Assembly: GCF_000001735.4 (NCBI RefSeq)
Contig: NC_003076.8
Coordinates: forward strand, 17,363,835 to 17,427,834
Direction of reading: 5' to 3'
DNA from: Arabidopsis thaliana
Taxonomy: Eukaryota > Streptophyta > Magnoliopsida > Brassicales > Brassicaceae
DNA: 64,000 bases
Position numbers and translations under genes: made by a program. The notes below the pieces were generated by a model that was not told the origin of the DNA, did no database searches, and worked only from the letters and a program-made list of their open reading frames with translations. Every line of letters begins with the position of its first letter. Within the stretch, counting starts at the first letter, position 1. Shown one piece after another: positions 41,650 to 52,239 of this stretch.

Positions 41650-43410
41650 GAGAATTGAAAAATTCTTTCTAATGCCCTTTACACATTACCCCTTTTCAAT
41701 TCTACCATATTATATTTACCATTTTCATTTATACCCTCTTTAAATTTTTAATGACCATTTAACCCCTATTTGTAAATTGATTTAGGTTAATAAAATGAAG
41801 TATTAATATTTTCGCCTAAAATATTCCAAAATAAAATTTCCTGCCAAAAAATTTGGGAAAAAACTTCACGTCAAAAATTTCGGAAAAAAAAATTCCCGCC
41901 AAAATTTTCCCGCAAAAAAATTTCGGAAAAATTTTCCGCCAAAATTTTTTTCGAAAATATTTTTCCCGTAAATTTTTTGTTTTGGCGGGAAATAGATTTA
42001 CAAGGGATTTTAAAAGGGGTTTAAAAGATTTACAAGAGATTTTAAAAGGGTTTAAAAGATTTACAAGGGATTTTAAAGGACTTTAAAAGACTTACAAGAG
42101 TTTTTTTAAAGATTTTTAAAGGGTTTAAAAATGTTTTAAAAGATTTACAAGGGATTTTTAAAGGGTTTTAAAAGATGTACAAGAGTTTTAAAAGATTTTA
42201 AAAGAATTTATAAAAAAAACCTTTAAAAACTCTTGTAAATCTTTTTAAAACCTGTTTTAAAGGTTCAGAAGAGATTTAAAATGGTTCAAAAAGAGTAATA
42301 AATGTTTTCAATACTTACAATTCTTTTTCTAAGAGTTAAAAAATGCTTGTAAAAACTTTATAAGAGTTTTAAAAGGATTTATAAAGGTTTAAAATCCCTT
42401 GTAAATCATTCTTTGACATTTAAAAACGATTGTAAATCATTTTAACCCCTTTTAAAATCTCTTGTAAATCATTCAATGTCACTTACTTATGCTTTAAAAC
42501 GATTGTAAACCATACAAACACTTTTAAAATCCCTTGTAAATCATTCTATGCCACTTACTTATGCTTTAAAAACGATTGTTAAATCATGTTGTACCCTTTT
42601 ATAAGCTTTTAAAATCCCTTGTAAATCATTCTAATGCCACTTACTTATGCTTAAAAAAACATTGTGAACCATGCTAACCCTTTTTAAAACTCCTTGTAAA
42701 TCATTTTATGCCAATTACTTATGCTTTAAAAACGATTGTAAATCATGTTTTACCCTTTTATAAGCTTTTAAAATCCCTTGTAAATCATTCATTGCCACTT
42801 ACTTATGCTTAAAAAACGATTGTAAACCATGCTAACCCTTTTTAAATCCCTTGTAAATCATTGTATGTCACTTACTTATGCTTTAAAAACGATTGTAAAT
42901 CATGTTTTACCTTTTTATAAGTTTTTAAAATCCCTTGTAAATCATTTAATGCCACTTACTTATGCTTAAAAAACGATTGTAAATCTTGTAAAACTATTAT
43001 AAAAAGCTTTAAAAAGATTTACAAAGGTTTTAAAAGGGGTTTTAAAGTATTTACCTATGTTTTTAAAGACTTTATAAAAATTTTAAGAGTTTTTAAAATG
43101 ATTTACAATGGTTTTTAGCAACTACCAAAACTTTTAAAAAATTTACAAAGATTTTTAAAAGCATTTTTTTGGCTGGGAAAAAAATTTTACGAGAAAACAT
43201 TTTTGGCGGGAAATTTTTTTTTTGGCGGGAAAAAAAGTTTGGCGGAAATTTTTTGTTTGGCGGGAAAAATAAATTTTGGTACATGTTATTATTAAATGAG
43301 GGTAATTTGGTCATTCTGTTCAATAGAAGGGATATTTTTAAAAATAAACAATATAAAATGGTATTGTTACAAAAGGGTAGTAAAAAAAGGGTAGTTTTGC
43401 AAATCTCCCT
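41650..43410. mobile_element. Mutator-like non-autonomous element with internal arrays
   Basis: About 1.8 kb bounded by long imperfect inverted arms. The left arm from 41650 (TAATGCCCTTT, ATTACCCCTTTT, TACCATATTATATT) matches the reverse complement of the right arm ending at 43410 (ACTACCCTTTTTTT, CTACCCTTTTGT, TACCATTTTATATT). Inside the arms are GGCGGGAAA/TTTCCCGCC motifs. Then come tandem GATTTACAAGGGATTTTAAAAGG-type units (41990-42240) and, in reverse orientation, CTTTTAAAATCCCTTGTAAATC-type units (42400-42990). Long terminal inverted repeats plus internal tandem repeats fit MULE/VANDAL-type elements. A 9-bp target duplication could not be fixed. Short open frames inside are low-complexity. 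Confidence 0.55.
42480..42990 (+). repeat. Dimeric minisatellite array
   Basis: ACTTACTTATGC or a close variant recurs about seven times (near 42482, 42551, 42638, 42713, 42797, 42870, 42955). Spacing alternates between about 70-75 and 84-87 bp. The longer unit carries ACCCTTTTATAAG, the shorter carries CATGCTAACCC. The array is therefore built of roughly 158-bp A+B dimers, a higher-order repeat. Confidence 0.8.
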
Positions 43411-43580
43411 CGAGAATTTGCAATTTCTCTCTCATAGCATAACATGTCTTTTTTTTAGTAAATTTCAAGATGACAAAAAGAAAAAAAAAACATAAAGAAA
43501 CAAATTGAAAGCAACATCTATTTTTCTGACTTGTAAAAATGTGGTGTTACTAGCAAATATCAAATTTTTGTATCTATAAA
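43411..43580. other. Short spacer between two mobile elements
   Basis: AT-rich, with a poly-A run at 43480-43490. Nothing else is visible. Confidence 0.5.
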
Positions 43581-44160
43581 CTAGATTTTAACCCGCGGTA
43601 TACTAGGAGAACGATTTATTTTTTAAAGTTAATATATATACAAGTTTACAAATTGAATATATTTATAAAAAAAATAAATTTTTTAGTTTACAATTATTAT
43701 TAGGTAACATCCCGCCAAATCTGTTCCATCAAAAAGCTTATTAATTTTATTAATGTTAACCTTAGTTATGATATGATTCTAAATCATTGTCTAGATATTT
43801 TAGCCAATGTTAGGACGTTGAACCCACATAGTTTTCGTCAATTGAATAATATATGTTCGTTTTATAAATTTCGAATCACAATTTATGCAGAAAATGTTTT
43901 GAAATTTTTCTTAACTTTACATATTATACAATAAAAAATCAAACAAAGATGATAGGAAATTCATAGTTTTAAATCTTAATCAAATCTTCTAAATATCAAT
44001 ATTGTTAAATATAGAAGTAATGAGTATAAGAGTTGGGTTTTATTTGAACCAACCCAACTAAGATTTAATGAACATCATAAACTAATGGGTCTGGTATCAA
44101 ATGTAATCAGATGCATTTTAACCCACAATCAAAAGGTGACTGCAAAAATACTATATAAGA
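43581..44160 (-). mobile_element. Non-autonomous Helitron-like element, copy 3
   Basis: On the minus strand it begins TCTTATATAGTATTTTTGCAG after an A. It ends with CGCGGGTTAAAATCTAG before a T, next to a decayed GC palindrome (AGTATACCGCGGG). At 580 bp it is the shortest of the three copies and shares internal blocks with copy 2 in the same order. No coding region. Confidence 0.6.
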
Positions 44161-44364
44161 TTCATAGAAGTAGATCGTCTATATAGGCCTGAAAAATATC
44201 AGTTTTAAATTAAATTATTTAGAGATCTTATTTTGTTGGGCTTAAATACTGGAGAATAAGACTACTTTAGTAATCAAAATATTTGGGCCATGTAACTAAT
44301 GCAAACCAAAATCATTATTGACAAAAGTCATTGCATCAAATGATTTTCTTACCAAAATGTCTTT

Positions 44365-44399
<35 letters not shown>

Positions 44400-45290
44400 C
44401 TTCGTACGGTACGGTTGCTTTTATATAAAAAGGTGTTGTACGGTTGCATTGACTTTTGATCGTAAATACTATATAGTCCGGAGACTCAAATGCAAACCAC
44501 TTTCTCTATTTTTTTGGACGGAAGTTATGTTAACCTAAATTATCTAAAATATTACACAAATAATTTTTAAACAGTTTAAAATGGCATATAATTATGTTAA
44601 TAGAAATTTGACTTTTAGTACGGAGATACATTAGCTGAGAAGTTTGACCTCACCTTATTTAGTGGGAACCTTGTTACTTTTGAATTAGTTTGAACAATAT
44701 ATCTCTAATTCATATAAAGTATTTTGAAATATAAAGCTTTATAAATATAACATATTTTTTGGTGGGTAATGCTTCTTTTTTTCTGTGGCTTATAACTACG
44801 TGGAGATCTTATCTTCTGTCCGCTTATATTAGTATTTCACCATAGTGATTTTAATAAAAATCAGATTAAACAATATATAACAGCTATTTTAGTTTACAGG
44901 TTTAAACTTTTATTTTAGTTCTTTGATTTTTTTTTTCTTTCAGAAAATGGTGGACATCTTCTAAAGTTTGTTTTATTAATCTAGGTAGAAACTTTCAAAC
45001 AAAAGACGAAAACAGAAAAGTTGACTTTAGTACGGAAATACATGATATGAGATAACTGATAAGATAACTTGTTAGATGGTTTCCACTCTCATAAACAATA
45101 TAAAAAAATTATTAACGATAGTGAACTCGATTTTTAGTAACTCTATGAAAATCTTCTTGTGAGATCATAACATTTTAGAAGACTAGGCTTTTCGTGTAAT
45201 ATGATCTGTAGACCATTCCAATGTTATCATATGCAGAACAGCAACACAATGAAATAAATTAAGAGATGGAAAATAAATTAAGATCAAATA

Positions 45291-45440
45291 AAATGTGGAT
45301 ATACCCTTAAGATTCCGGAGACAATACTTCTCCAGTTCTCCTCTCGTCTATAAATTTCTGCCGTCTCAGCCAACATAATCACAACCACCACCTCTCTCAA
45401 TAATTCTCTCTCTTGTCCTTCACAACCTGTTACTACTTAG
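45291..45440 (+). promoter_or_regulatory. PHT1;3 proximal promoter with P1BS and TATA
   Basis: GGATATAC at 45297-45304 matches the P1BS consensus GNATATNC. It is followed by CCTTAAGATTCCGGAGAC, then TATAAAT at 45349-45355 and a CT-rich leader ending at donor TACTTAG|GTGAAT. The same order and almost the same bases occur at 51816-51963 ahead of PHT1;2. That conservation makes this P1BS the best supported one in the window. Confidence 0.75.
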
Positions 45441-45659
45441 GTGAATATCATCTACATGTTTATTTTGTCTTAATCCAAATTCACATTTAATTTTGTTTTC
45501 ACTCTTTTTATCATGTATACTTTTTTAATTAGCTAGCCGAGATTATATATGTTAAAACTACCTCTATTTCTAACACACCCAAGCAATATATCATCTTTCC
45601 AATATTTACGAAAGAAGAAATTTCTATACAAATATTAACCTTTACTTTGTGCAAAATAG
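45441..45659 (+). other. Predicted 5'-UTR intron of PHT1;3
   Basis: Donor CTTAG|GTGAATATC and acceptor GCAAAATAG|GAGAG, 30 bases before the ATG. The position matches the leader introns of the other PHT1 genes. Confidence 0.6.
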
Positions 45660-45689
45660 GAGAGAAGAAAAACAAAAAGACTGACTGAG

Positions 45690-47380
45690 ATGGCCGATCA
45701 ACAGCTAGGAGTGCTAAAGGCACTTGATGTTGCGAAGACGCAACTTTACCATTTCACGGCTATTGTCATTGCCGGTATGGGCTTCTTTACGGACGCGTAC
45801 GATCTCTTTTGTGTGTCCTTGGTGACCAAGCTTCTTGGCCGCCTCTACTACTTCAATCCAACGTCAGCAAAGCCTGGCTCACTTCCCCCTCATGTTGCGG
45901 CTGCAGTCAACGGTGTGGCCCTTTGTGGAACCCTTGCCGGTCAACTCTTCTTCGGATGGCTTGGTGACAAACTCGGACGGAAAAAGGTGTACGGTATCAC
46001 TTTGATCATGATGATTCTCTGCTCAGTTGCTTCCGGTCTTTCCTTGGGCAATTCGGCCAAGGGTGTCATGACGACTCTTTGCTTCTTCAGGTACAATTTA
46101 TTTAGCCACAAACCTAATATCACATACGTCACAGATACAAGCTCGAGAGATTAGTCACTATTTCGACCTAGATTATGGTTACTTAAGATACTGATATCTA
46201 GACGATTATATATAGGTTTTGGCTCGGGTTTGGCATTGGAGGTGACTACCCTCTATCTGCCACCATCATGTCTGAATACGCTAACAAGAAGACTCGTGGG
46301 GCTTTCATCGCGGCAGTGTTCGCCATGCAAGGTGTAGGTATCTTGGCGGGAGGTTTTGTGGCACTTGCAGTTTCTTCCATATTTGACAAAAAGTTCCCAT
46401 CGCCGACGTATGAGCAAGACAGGTTTCTATCAACGCCTCCTCAAGCTGATTACATTTGGCGAATCATCGTCATGTTTGGTGCTTTACCCGCAGCTTTGAC
46501 TTACTATTGGCGTATGAAGATGCCTGAAACAGCCCGTTACACCGCTTTAGTTGCCAAGAACATCAAACAAGCCACAGCAGACATGTCCAAGGTCTTACAA
46601 ACAGATCTCGAGCTTGAGGAAAGGGTGGAGGATGACGTCAAGGACCCCAAAAAAAACTATGGCTTGTTCTCCAAGGAATTCCTTAGACGCCATGGGCTTC
46701 ATCTCCTTGGGACTACCTCCACTTGGTTTTTGCTTGACATCGCCTTCTACAGCCAAAACTTGTTCCAAAAGGATATTTTCTCGGCCATTGGATGGATCCC
46801 AAAGGCAGCCACTATGAACGCCATCCATGAGGTTTTCAAGATTGCTAGGGCTCAGACTCTCATTGCCCTCTGCAGTACAGTCCCAGGTTACTGGTTCACA
46901 GTAGCCTTTATTGATATCATTGGAAGGTTTGCGATCCAACTAATGGGATTTTTCATGATGACCGTTTTTATGTTTGCTATTGCCTTCCCATACAACCACT
47001 GGATTTTACCAGATAATCGTATCGGATTCGTGGTTATGTACTCACTCACATTTTTCTTCGCCAACTTTGGACCCAATGCAACTACTTTCATTGTCCCAGC
47101 TGAAATCTTTCCAGCAAGGCTAAGGTCTACGTGCCATGGAATATCAGCCGCAACTGGTAAGGCTGGAGCCATCGTTGGAGCCTTCGGGTTCCTATATGCT
47201 GCTCAACCACAGGATAAGACCAAGACAGACGCAGGATACCCACCGGGCATCGGAGTCAAGAACTCATTGATCATGCTTGGTGTCATTAACTTTGTTGGTA
47301 TGCTCTTCACCTTCCTCGTCCCTGAGCCCAAGGGCAAGTCCCTTGAAGAACTCTCCGGCGAGGCTGAGGTTGATAAATGA
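45690..47380 (+). CDS. PHT1;3: High-affinity proton/phosphate symporter PHT1;3
   Basis: Two coding exons, 45690-46090 and 46216-47380, give 521 aa, three shorter than PHT1;1 and PHT1;2. The intron splits the same Arg134 codon but its sequence is unrelated to theirs. It is a 12-TM MFS proton/phosphate symporter with [13 protein letters not shown] at about 142-154 and a C-terminal [11 protein letters not shown], with Ser514 conserved. Compared with its neighbours it has NPTSAK for [15 protein letters not shown] for APTYAVNRA in the extracellular loop between TM5 and TM6, and ILPDN for IKPEN. Matches At5g43360. It is transcribed in the same direction as PHT1;2 and away from PHT1;1. Confidence 0.94.
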
Positions 47381-47410
47381 TTATGCCGTCATATATGTTT
47401 GTCATTGGTT

Positions 47411-47508
47411 TTGCGATGTGTGAATTATATTTGTAATGGTGTACTACTTTTACGTTTTACGTTCTTTGCGATGAGTGAATTATATTTGTAACGGTGTACT
47501 ACTTTCGC
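47411..47508 (+). repeat. Tandem duplication in the PHT1;3 3' flank
   Basis: TTTGCGATG.GTGAATTATATT followed by TGTAA.GGTGTACTACTTT occurs twice, at about 47410-47454 and 47465-47508. Both copies lie just after the stop, probably in the 3' UTR, and differ at only a few positions. Confidence 0.75.
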
Positions 47509-49350
47509 TTTTTGTTTAAATGTGTGTGCAAGTGCAACTTGTTAAGATGTAAACTCATGTTATGGTCATATCCTAGTAATGCTATAAGTTTGGAAGCAAT
47601 AAAGACATGAACAATCAAACAAAAAATATGCTTAGTGGAAAGTTTGAAATGAAAGATATAAGGGCTAGTGGATGTAATTCTAGGGATCAATATTGATAGA
47701 ACTGATAATACAAAAAATCAGCTTGTACTGGTATATTAGGTTGAAAAGATAAATGAGATATTTTAGAACTACTGAACTATAAAGATTGGTATATTGTTGT
47801 TCATGTAATCGAAAGATTTTTTTTGTAAGATTGTAGATGAATTTATCATCAAATGAACTACAAAGACTAGGGACTCCCAAGAGTCCAAGACCCTACTCTT
47901 CACTTGTCTAAACATTTAAGTGAAGCAATGTCAAATTAGGAGTATGATGCAACAGTCTATTTGATATATTTGACCAGTTGTACTAGACTCAATTTGATGC
48001 TGCCAGTGTGCCGTAGAAGCCTTCCAAATAGACATTATAGCTTTAGTCAAAGCAAATGAGGAAGCCGAGTGGTTTCAGAACTTGAAAATATTTCGATGGG
48101 AGAAACCAGTGTTGGCACTACGTGTAAACTAAACTCTGATAGCAATTATTTATTGTTCGAGCATTGCGCTCTTAGTTTAATGTTAAATCTTGTCTAATTA
48201 GAAGACAACACAAAAACCAATAGCAACTAATCTCAAATAGTGTAATCTCACTTGATTATATCAAATCGGATGATAACCTATGACCTATTTTACTAAAAGG
48301 TCTGTCACAAAAGTAAGTTATATATATTCAAAACAAAAAAAATATAAGATAAAAAATAAAACGAAGAAAAACTGGGAATGTCAAATATGATAAATGATTT
48401 AAACAAATATGTCATGACAAGAAAAAGAAAAAAGAAAAAAAACTGTCACCGTTACAAAAAACTGTCACCATTATAAGTGTTATTATACTTATAAAAATCA
48501 GCAAGAACAACAAATTTTGGTCATCATAAGAATTCAAAATTACAAATATATCGTAACATAAAACATTATAGTGGTCATTCCATCAATTTTGTTTATCGTT
48601 TAACAAATCTGCGATCAAACGATATATTTTAGTAATATAATTTCATCTATCACAACATAACCAATTATGTCATAACTAAAAATACTATATTTTAAAAACA
48701 AATATGTTGTTACATGAAAATATTTTGGTAACATTATAAAAATCTGTCATAAGATATAACAAATCTGCTATCATTAGAGGTCATTATATTTATTAGTTTT
48801 TTGTACATAAATTTCTTATAACATGATAGATGTTTTTAGAAAATTATAAATCTACCGAGTCATTCAAAATAAAACAGCCAGACACTACAGTAAGTCTGTT
48901 ATAAACTATGAAAGTATGTAGTTGAATAAAAAAATCTGTCAAAAAAATAAATATGTCAAAAAAATAAATCAGCTACAATTGTTTTAGTCTATTGTAACCA
49001 TATTCTAAAAAATCTGTCAACCAAAAAAGTCTGCCAAAAGAAATATTTACGGACAAATAGATCTGTAGTATATAAATTAGATATTAAACTTTTGTAAAAT
49101 TATTGCTAGAATTAATTTGAAAGGACATTTTTCTATTTATTTTTTTACACATGAGACAAGTGTATTTTAGACATGAAAATAATTTAACCCAAATTGTTTT
49201 TAAAATAATCTAGTAATTAAACTGATAATTTATGTTAATCTAGTAACTTTCCCATTATTATAATGATAAATTGTTGAGAAAATTTACTTTATTTTAGTGT
49301 TACTTTGTTCTAGAGTAAAATCGAAGAATACTTAGGGAGGGACATAGGGT
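47509..49350. other. Spacer between PHT1;3 and PHT1;2, left part
   Basis: No gene. 48300-49080 carries repeated short motifs: TCTGTCA or ACTGTCA at about 48301, 48443, 48460, 48746, 48934 and 49013, with TCTGCTA and TCTGCCA variants. CACTACAG occurs at 48883-48890. Clustered short subterminal motifs next to a CACTA end would fit a decayed CACTA (EnSpm) element, but no paired ends can be drawn. Confidence 0.4.
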
Positions 49351-49779
49351 CAGTGCCGGCTTAACATGGAGAGGAGGGAGTGCAACAACGAGTGGCCCAT
49401 AAAGCAAAAGGGACACATACAATTCTTTCCTTTTGTAAACATAAAAAGAAAAAGAAAAAAATATGTGCAAATATAACAGAAAATTGCAAATTTTTACTAA
49501 AAAGCTCATATATATTTGCATTCCTTTTAAATATAAGGTAAAAAAAAATTCTAAATTTATTGGGCCCAAATTATATGTTGATATATTTTAATCCAACAAC
49601 TCTAATACAAATATTGATTTATTGGGCCAAATCTCTTTTGTAAAATGAGATTGTTGTTTTATTTTATTTTAAATGATGTTTACTAAGTGTTTTACTTTTG
49701 TACGAAAACAATTTCCAATATATTAAGGGTCCAATTTTTTTTTTGCCCTAGGACCTAGAATAAGCTTGAGCCGGCACTG
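49351..49779. mobile_element. hAT-type MITE
   Basis: A 429-bp element with terminal inverted repeats CAGTGCCGGCT (left) and AGCCGGCACTG (right). It is flanked by an 8-bp target duplication with one mismatch: CATAGGGT (49343-49350) and CAGAGGGT (49780-49787). TIRs of this kind with 8-bp duplications define hAT elements. It has no transposase. Its end resembles the CAGAGCCGGCC end of the insertion in the PHT1 pseudogene. Confidence 0.8.
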
Positions 49780-49787
49780 CAGAGGGT

Positions 49788-51815
49788 CCTAGGATTTTTG
49801 TATTTTTTACTTTGTAAGTGAATGCCATAGCAAGCCAAGGACTGAAGAAGAACAACGGAAAATATAGAGAATATGAATTTGTGTGATGCGAAGACGAAAA
49901 GAAATTATAGAAAATCAACTGAAATTGATGACGTCGAATTTGATTGAGGAGAAAAAATAGCTACAAAATAAGAGGAAGAAAAAGGAAAATAAAGAAAAGA
50001 ACGAAGAGAATGAGAAGGAGAAGCCGAAAAGGGTCTAGAGAAGAGGGGTGTTTTTTCATGAAGACAAGATACTACGAAAGAAGGAAGATGAAGGGCTAGT
50101 TATAAGTAGATGTAGATCTCTGAATATATATATATATATATATATATAAAGTGTCTCCCTAAACCGGAAAAAACGATGGGTTTTGATATGCTGAACGGGG
50201 GACAAAACCCGAGAACCGAAATCAATTTAAAAGTTCACCGATCACTATACAACTCTGCACTTATTGAAACCGAAAACCAAAATTCTCCGTTTAGACGGTT
50301 TTGGTTCAATACGGTTCTTATTGAACGTCAATCACTCTATCTACTACTATACTTGAAAAACAAAATTAAATTTTTTGCCTTGACTTGATCCAGAGAGATG
50401 TTACGCGGCGGCGATGCATTAATCGATAAAATCAAACAACATGCCACGCATTGACTTTTGCAAGAAGCCAGCAACTTTATATAAAACAATCGATGATAAT
50501 TGTGATCGTTACAACTATGTAATAATGCATATATATAAGCTATGTATTAACTGTAAACTTGATTTAAATAATACTGATGGGGAGTATATACCTTGATGCA
50601 TAGAATAAAAATGTAAAATACGTATGAATTACTAGCTTAGTGGTAGCCTTGTTACTTGGATTAGTTTAGCAAGCAAATATCTAGCTCTAATTCACAAGCT
50701 AACCCTAAAAGTTGGTTGGACATATACATCGTCAAATATATCGAAGCTATATATATATATTTAACATATTTGTTTTTGTTACATTAAAACAAACAAAACA
50801 AAAGAAAAAAGTTTTTTTTGTGCTCCTCCTTTTTAATATCTTTTATGAAAATGGCTGACTGTTATGGAAAATGATGTTTTTATTAATCTAAGTAGTGCCT
50901 TTCACCAAAGAAAAAAAAAAACCAAATATAGTAGACTTTAGTACGGAGATACGTGAACATAACTTGTTAGATTGGTTTTCAACAAAAGAGTATAGAATGG
51001 AAAATCGTTACATACTGACTCTCATGAACAAACATATTTTGCTTAATGAAAAGTCAACTCGATCTTTATTATTTATGAGGATAAAAATCAAATAGGCTCT
51101 GTCGACAAAACGAAACAATCAGACTACCCTTTAGAATATATTTAAAATTACCAAAAATATTAATCTTTTAGGAAATTACACATGATGATATTTTAGCATA
51201 TGGCGGATATTTACCTCCAACTCCAAATGAGGATATTTTAGCATATGGCGGTCTTTATTCGTACGTACTATTTTGCAAATCATTTTATATGATTGTATAT
51301 ACCATAGATTATAATCACTACTCTTAGTCCCATAATTTGTAAATAATAGTAATTCGTAGACATAGATGATCAAAGTTCTTTGTAATCTTACTACATACAC
51401 AAAAAGTAATAAAACACAACATTTTTGTTGTATTAAATGTGCTTGTCCGTTGACAAAAAAGATAAAAGAATAGCTTTGTTTGTCCTTTCTCGACAAGTTT
51501 GTATTATAATCGTCTCACGTTCATTTCAAGATTACATGCAGAATTTGTCAAATGAAGTCTAAATCATCAAAAGTAATTTTTCCTTATTTGTTCTCACTTG
51601 AATATAAATTAACGAAATATGATTCACCATAAATTACACGAACTATAGGATACGGGTACTTATTTATTCCCTTGCGGTAATACGAATAGGTCCAAGATTG
51701 GAAATCTCAGAGTTGTCATGAATACTAAGTTAAAATATGTGCAGACCATACAAAACATAGACGAGCATAGAAAGAGAAGTTGATCAAGTGATGGAAAAAG
51801 ATTAAAATAAAATAT
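49788..51815. other. PHT1;2 distal upstream region
   Basis: A TA microsatellite lies at about 50125-50148. 50165-50340 has ACCG/CGGTTTT motifs. From 50580 the sequence aligns in blocks with the PHT1;3 upstream region. GTATATAC at 50584-50591 and 51295-51302 are GNATATNC matches. 51182-51270 has a 46-bp tandem duplication (GATATTTTAGCATATGGCGG twice). Confidence 0.5.
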
Positions 51816-51963
51816 AAATATGGATATACCCTTAAGATTCCGGAGACTATGCTTCTCCGATCTCGTCTATAAATTTCAGCCGTCTCAGCCAACACAATCA
51901 CAACCACCACCTCCCTCCCTCTCTCTCTCTTAATCTTTCTGCCCCCACCATTAGCGCACAACG
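51816..51963 (+). promoter_or_regulatory. PHT1;2 proximal promoter with P1BS and TATA
   Basis: GGATATAC (P1BS, 51822-51829), CCTTAAGATTCCGGAGAC, TATAAAT (51868-51874), then the leader with GCCGTCTCAGCCAACACAAT and a CT-rich tract up to donor CACAACG|GTGAGA. It is closely related to the PHT1;3 promoter and clearly different from that of PHT1;1. Confidence 0.75.
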
Positions 51964-52219
51964 GTGAGATTCGTTAGATGTTTATTATCTATGCATCCAA
52001 ATTCACATATAGATAGATAGTACATATATAGTTGTTTATATCAATAGAAACTTTTGTTTCTAAATTGTAATCGCTTAAATTATTTGATTTATGTATAGGT
52101 TTAATTATAAATGTTATTCTGTTGGTTGTATTGGTACTAAACTAAAATAATTTAGTAGCATCTTTCCAATATTATTATAAAATTATAGTTAAGATATTTA
52201 TTTTTACTTCATGAAGCAG
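51964..52219 (+). other. Predicted 5'-UTR intron of PHT1;2
   Basis: Donor ACG|GTGAGATTC and acceptor ATGAAGCAG|GAAAG, 20 bases before the ATG. Same placement as in the other PHT1 genes. Confidence 0.6.
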
Positions 52220-52239
52220 GAAAGACAAGAGAGGCTTAG

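Larger units (their letters stand above)
44161..45689. other. PHT1;3 promoter and leader
   Basis: Contains a TA microsatellite (44366-44395). Several blocks are shared with the PHT1;2 upstream region: near 44640-44720 and 50635-50700 (CCTTGTTACTT, TCTAATTCA), near 44945-45090 and 50845-50990 (TTTATTAATCTA.GTAG, GACTTTAGTACGGA, AACTTGTTAGAT), and the proximal block below. The leader intron is predicted at 45441-45659. Confidence 0.6.

Noticed and set aside
41853..42086. 77-codon frame with repeated RDFKG units
   Set aside because: It reads through the tandem TTTACAAGGGATTTTAAA repeats. The apparent protein repeat is a by-product of the DNA repeat.
42480..42990. Regular repeats suggesting a CRISPR-like array
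   Set aside because: Units are contiguous, diverged, AT-rich, without unique spacers, and the genome is a plant.
43093..43495. Open frames of 76 and 108 codons on opposite strands
   Set aside because: Composed of Lys/Phe/Asn from A/T homopolymers and GGCGGGAAA repeats at the end of the Mutator-like element. Not coding.
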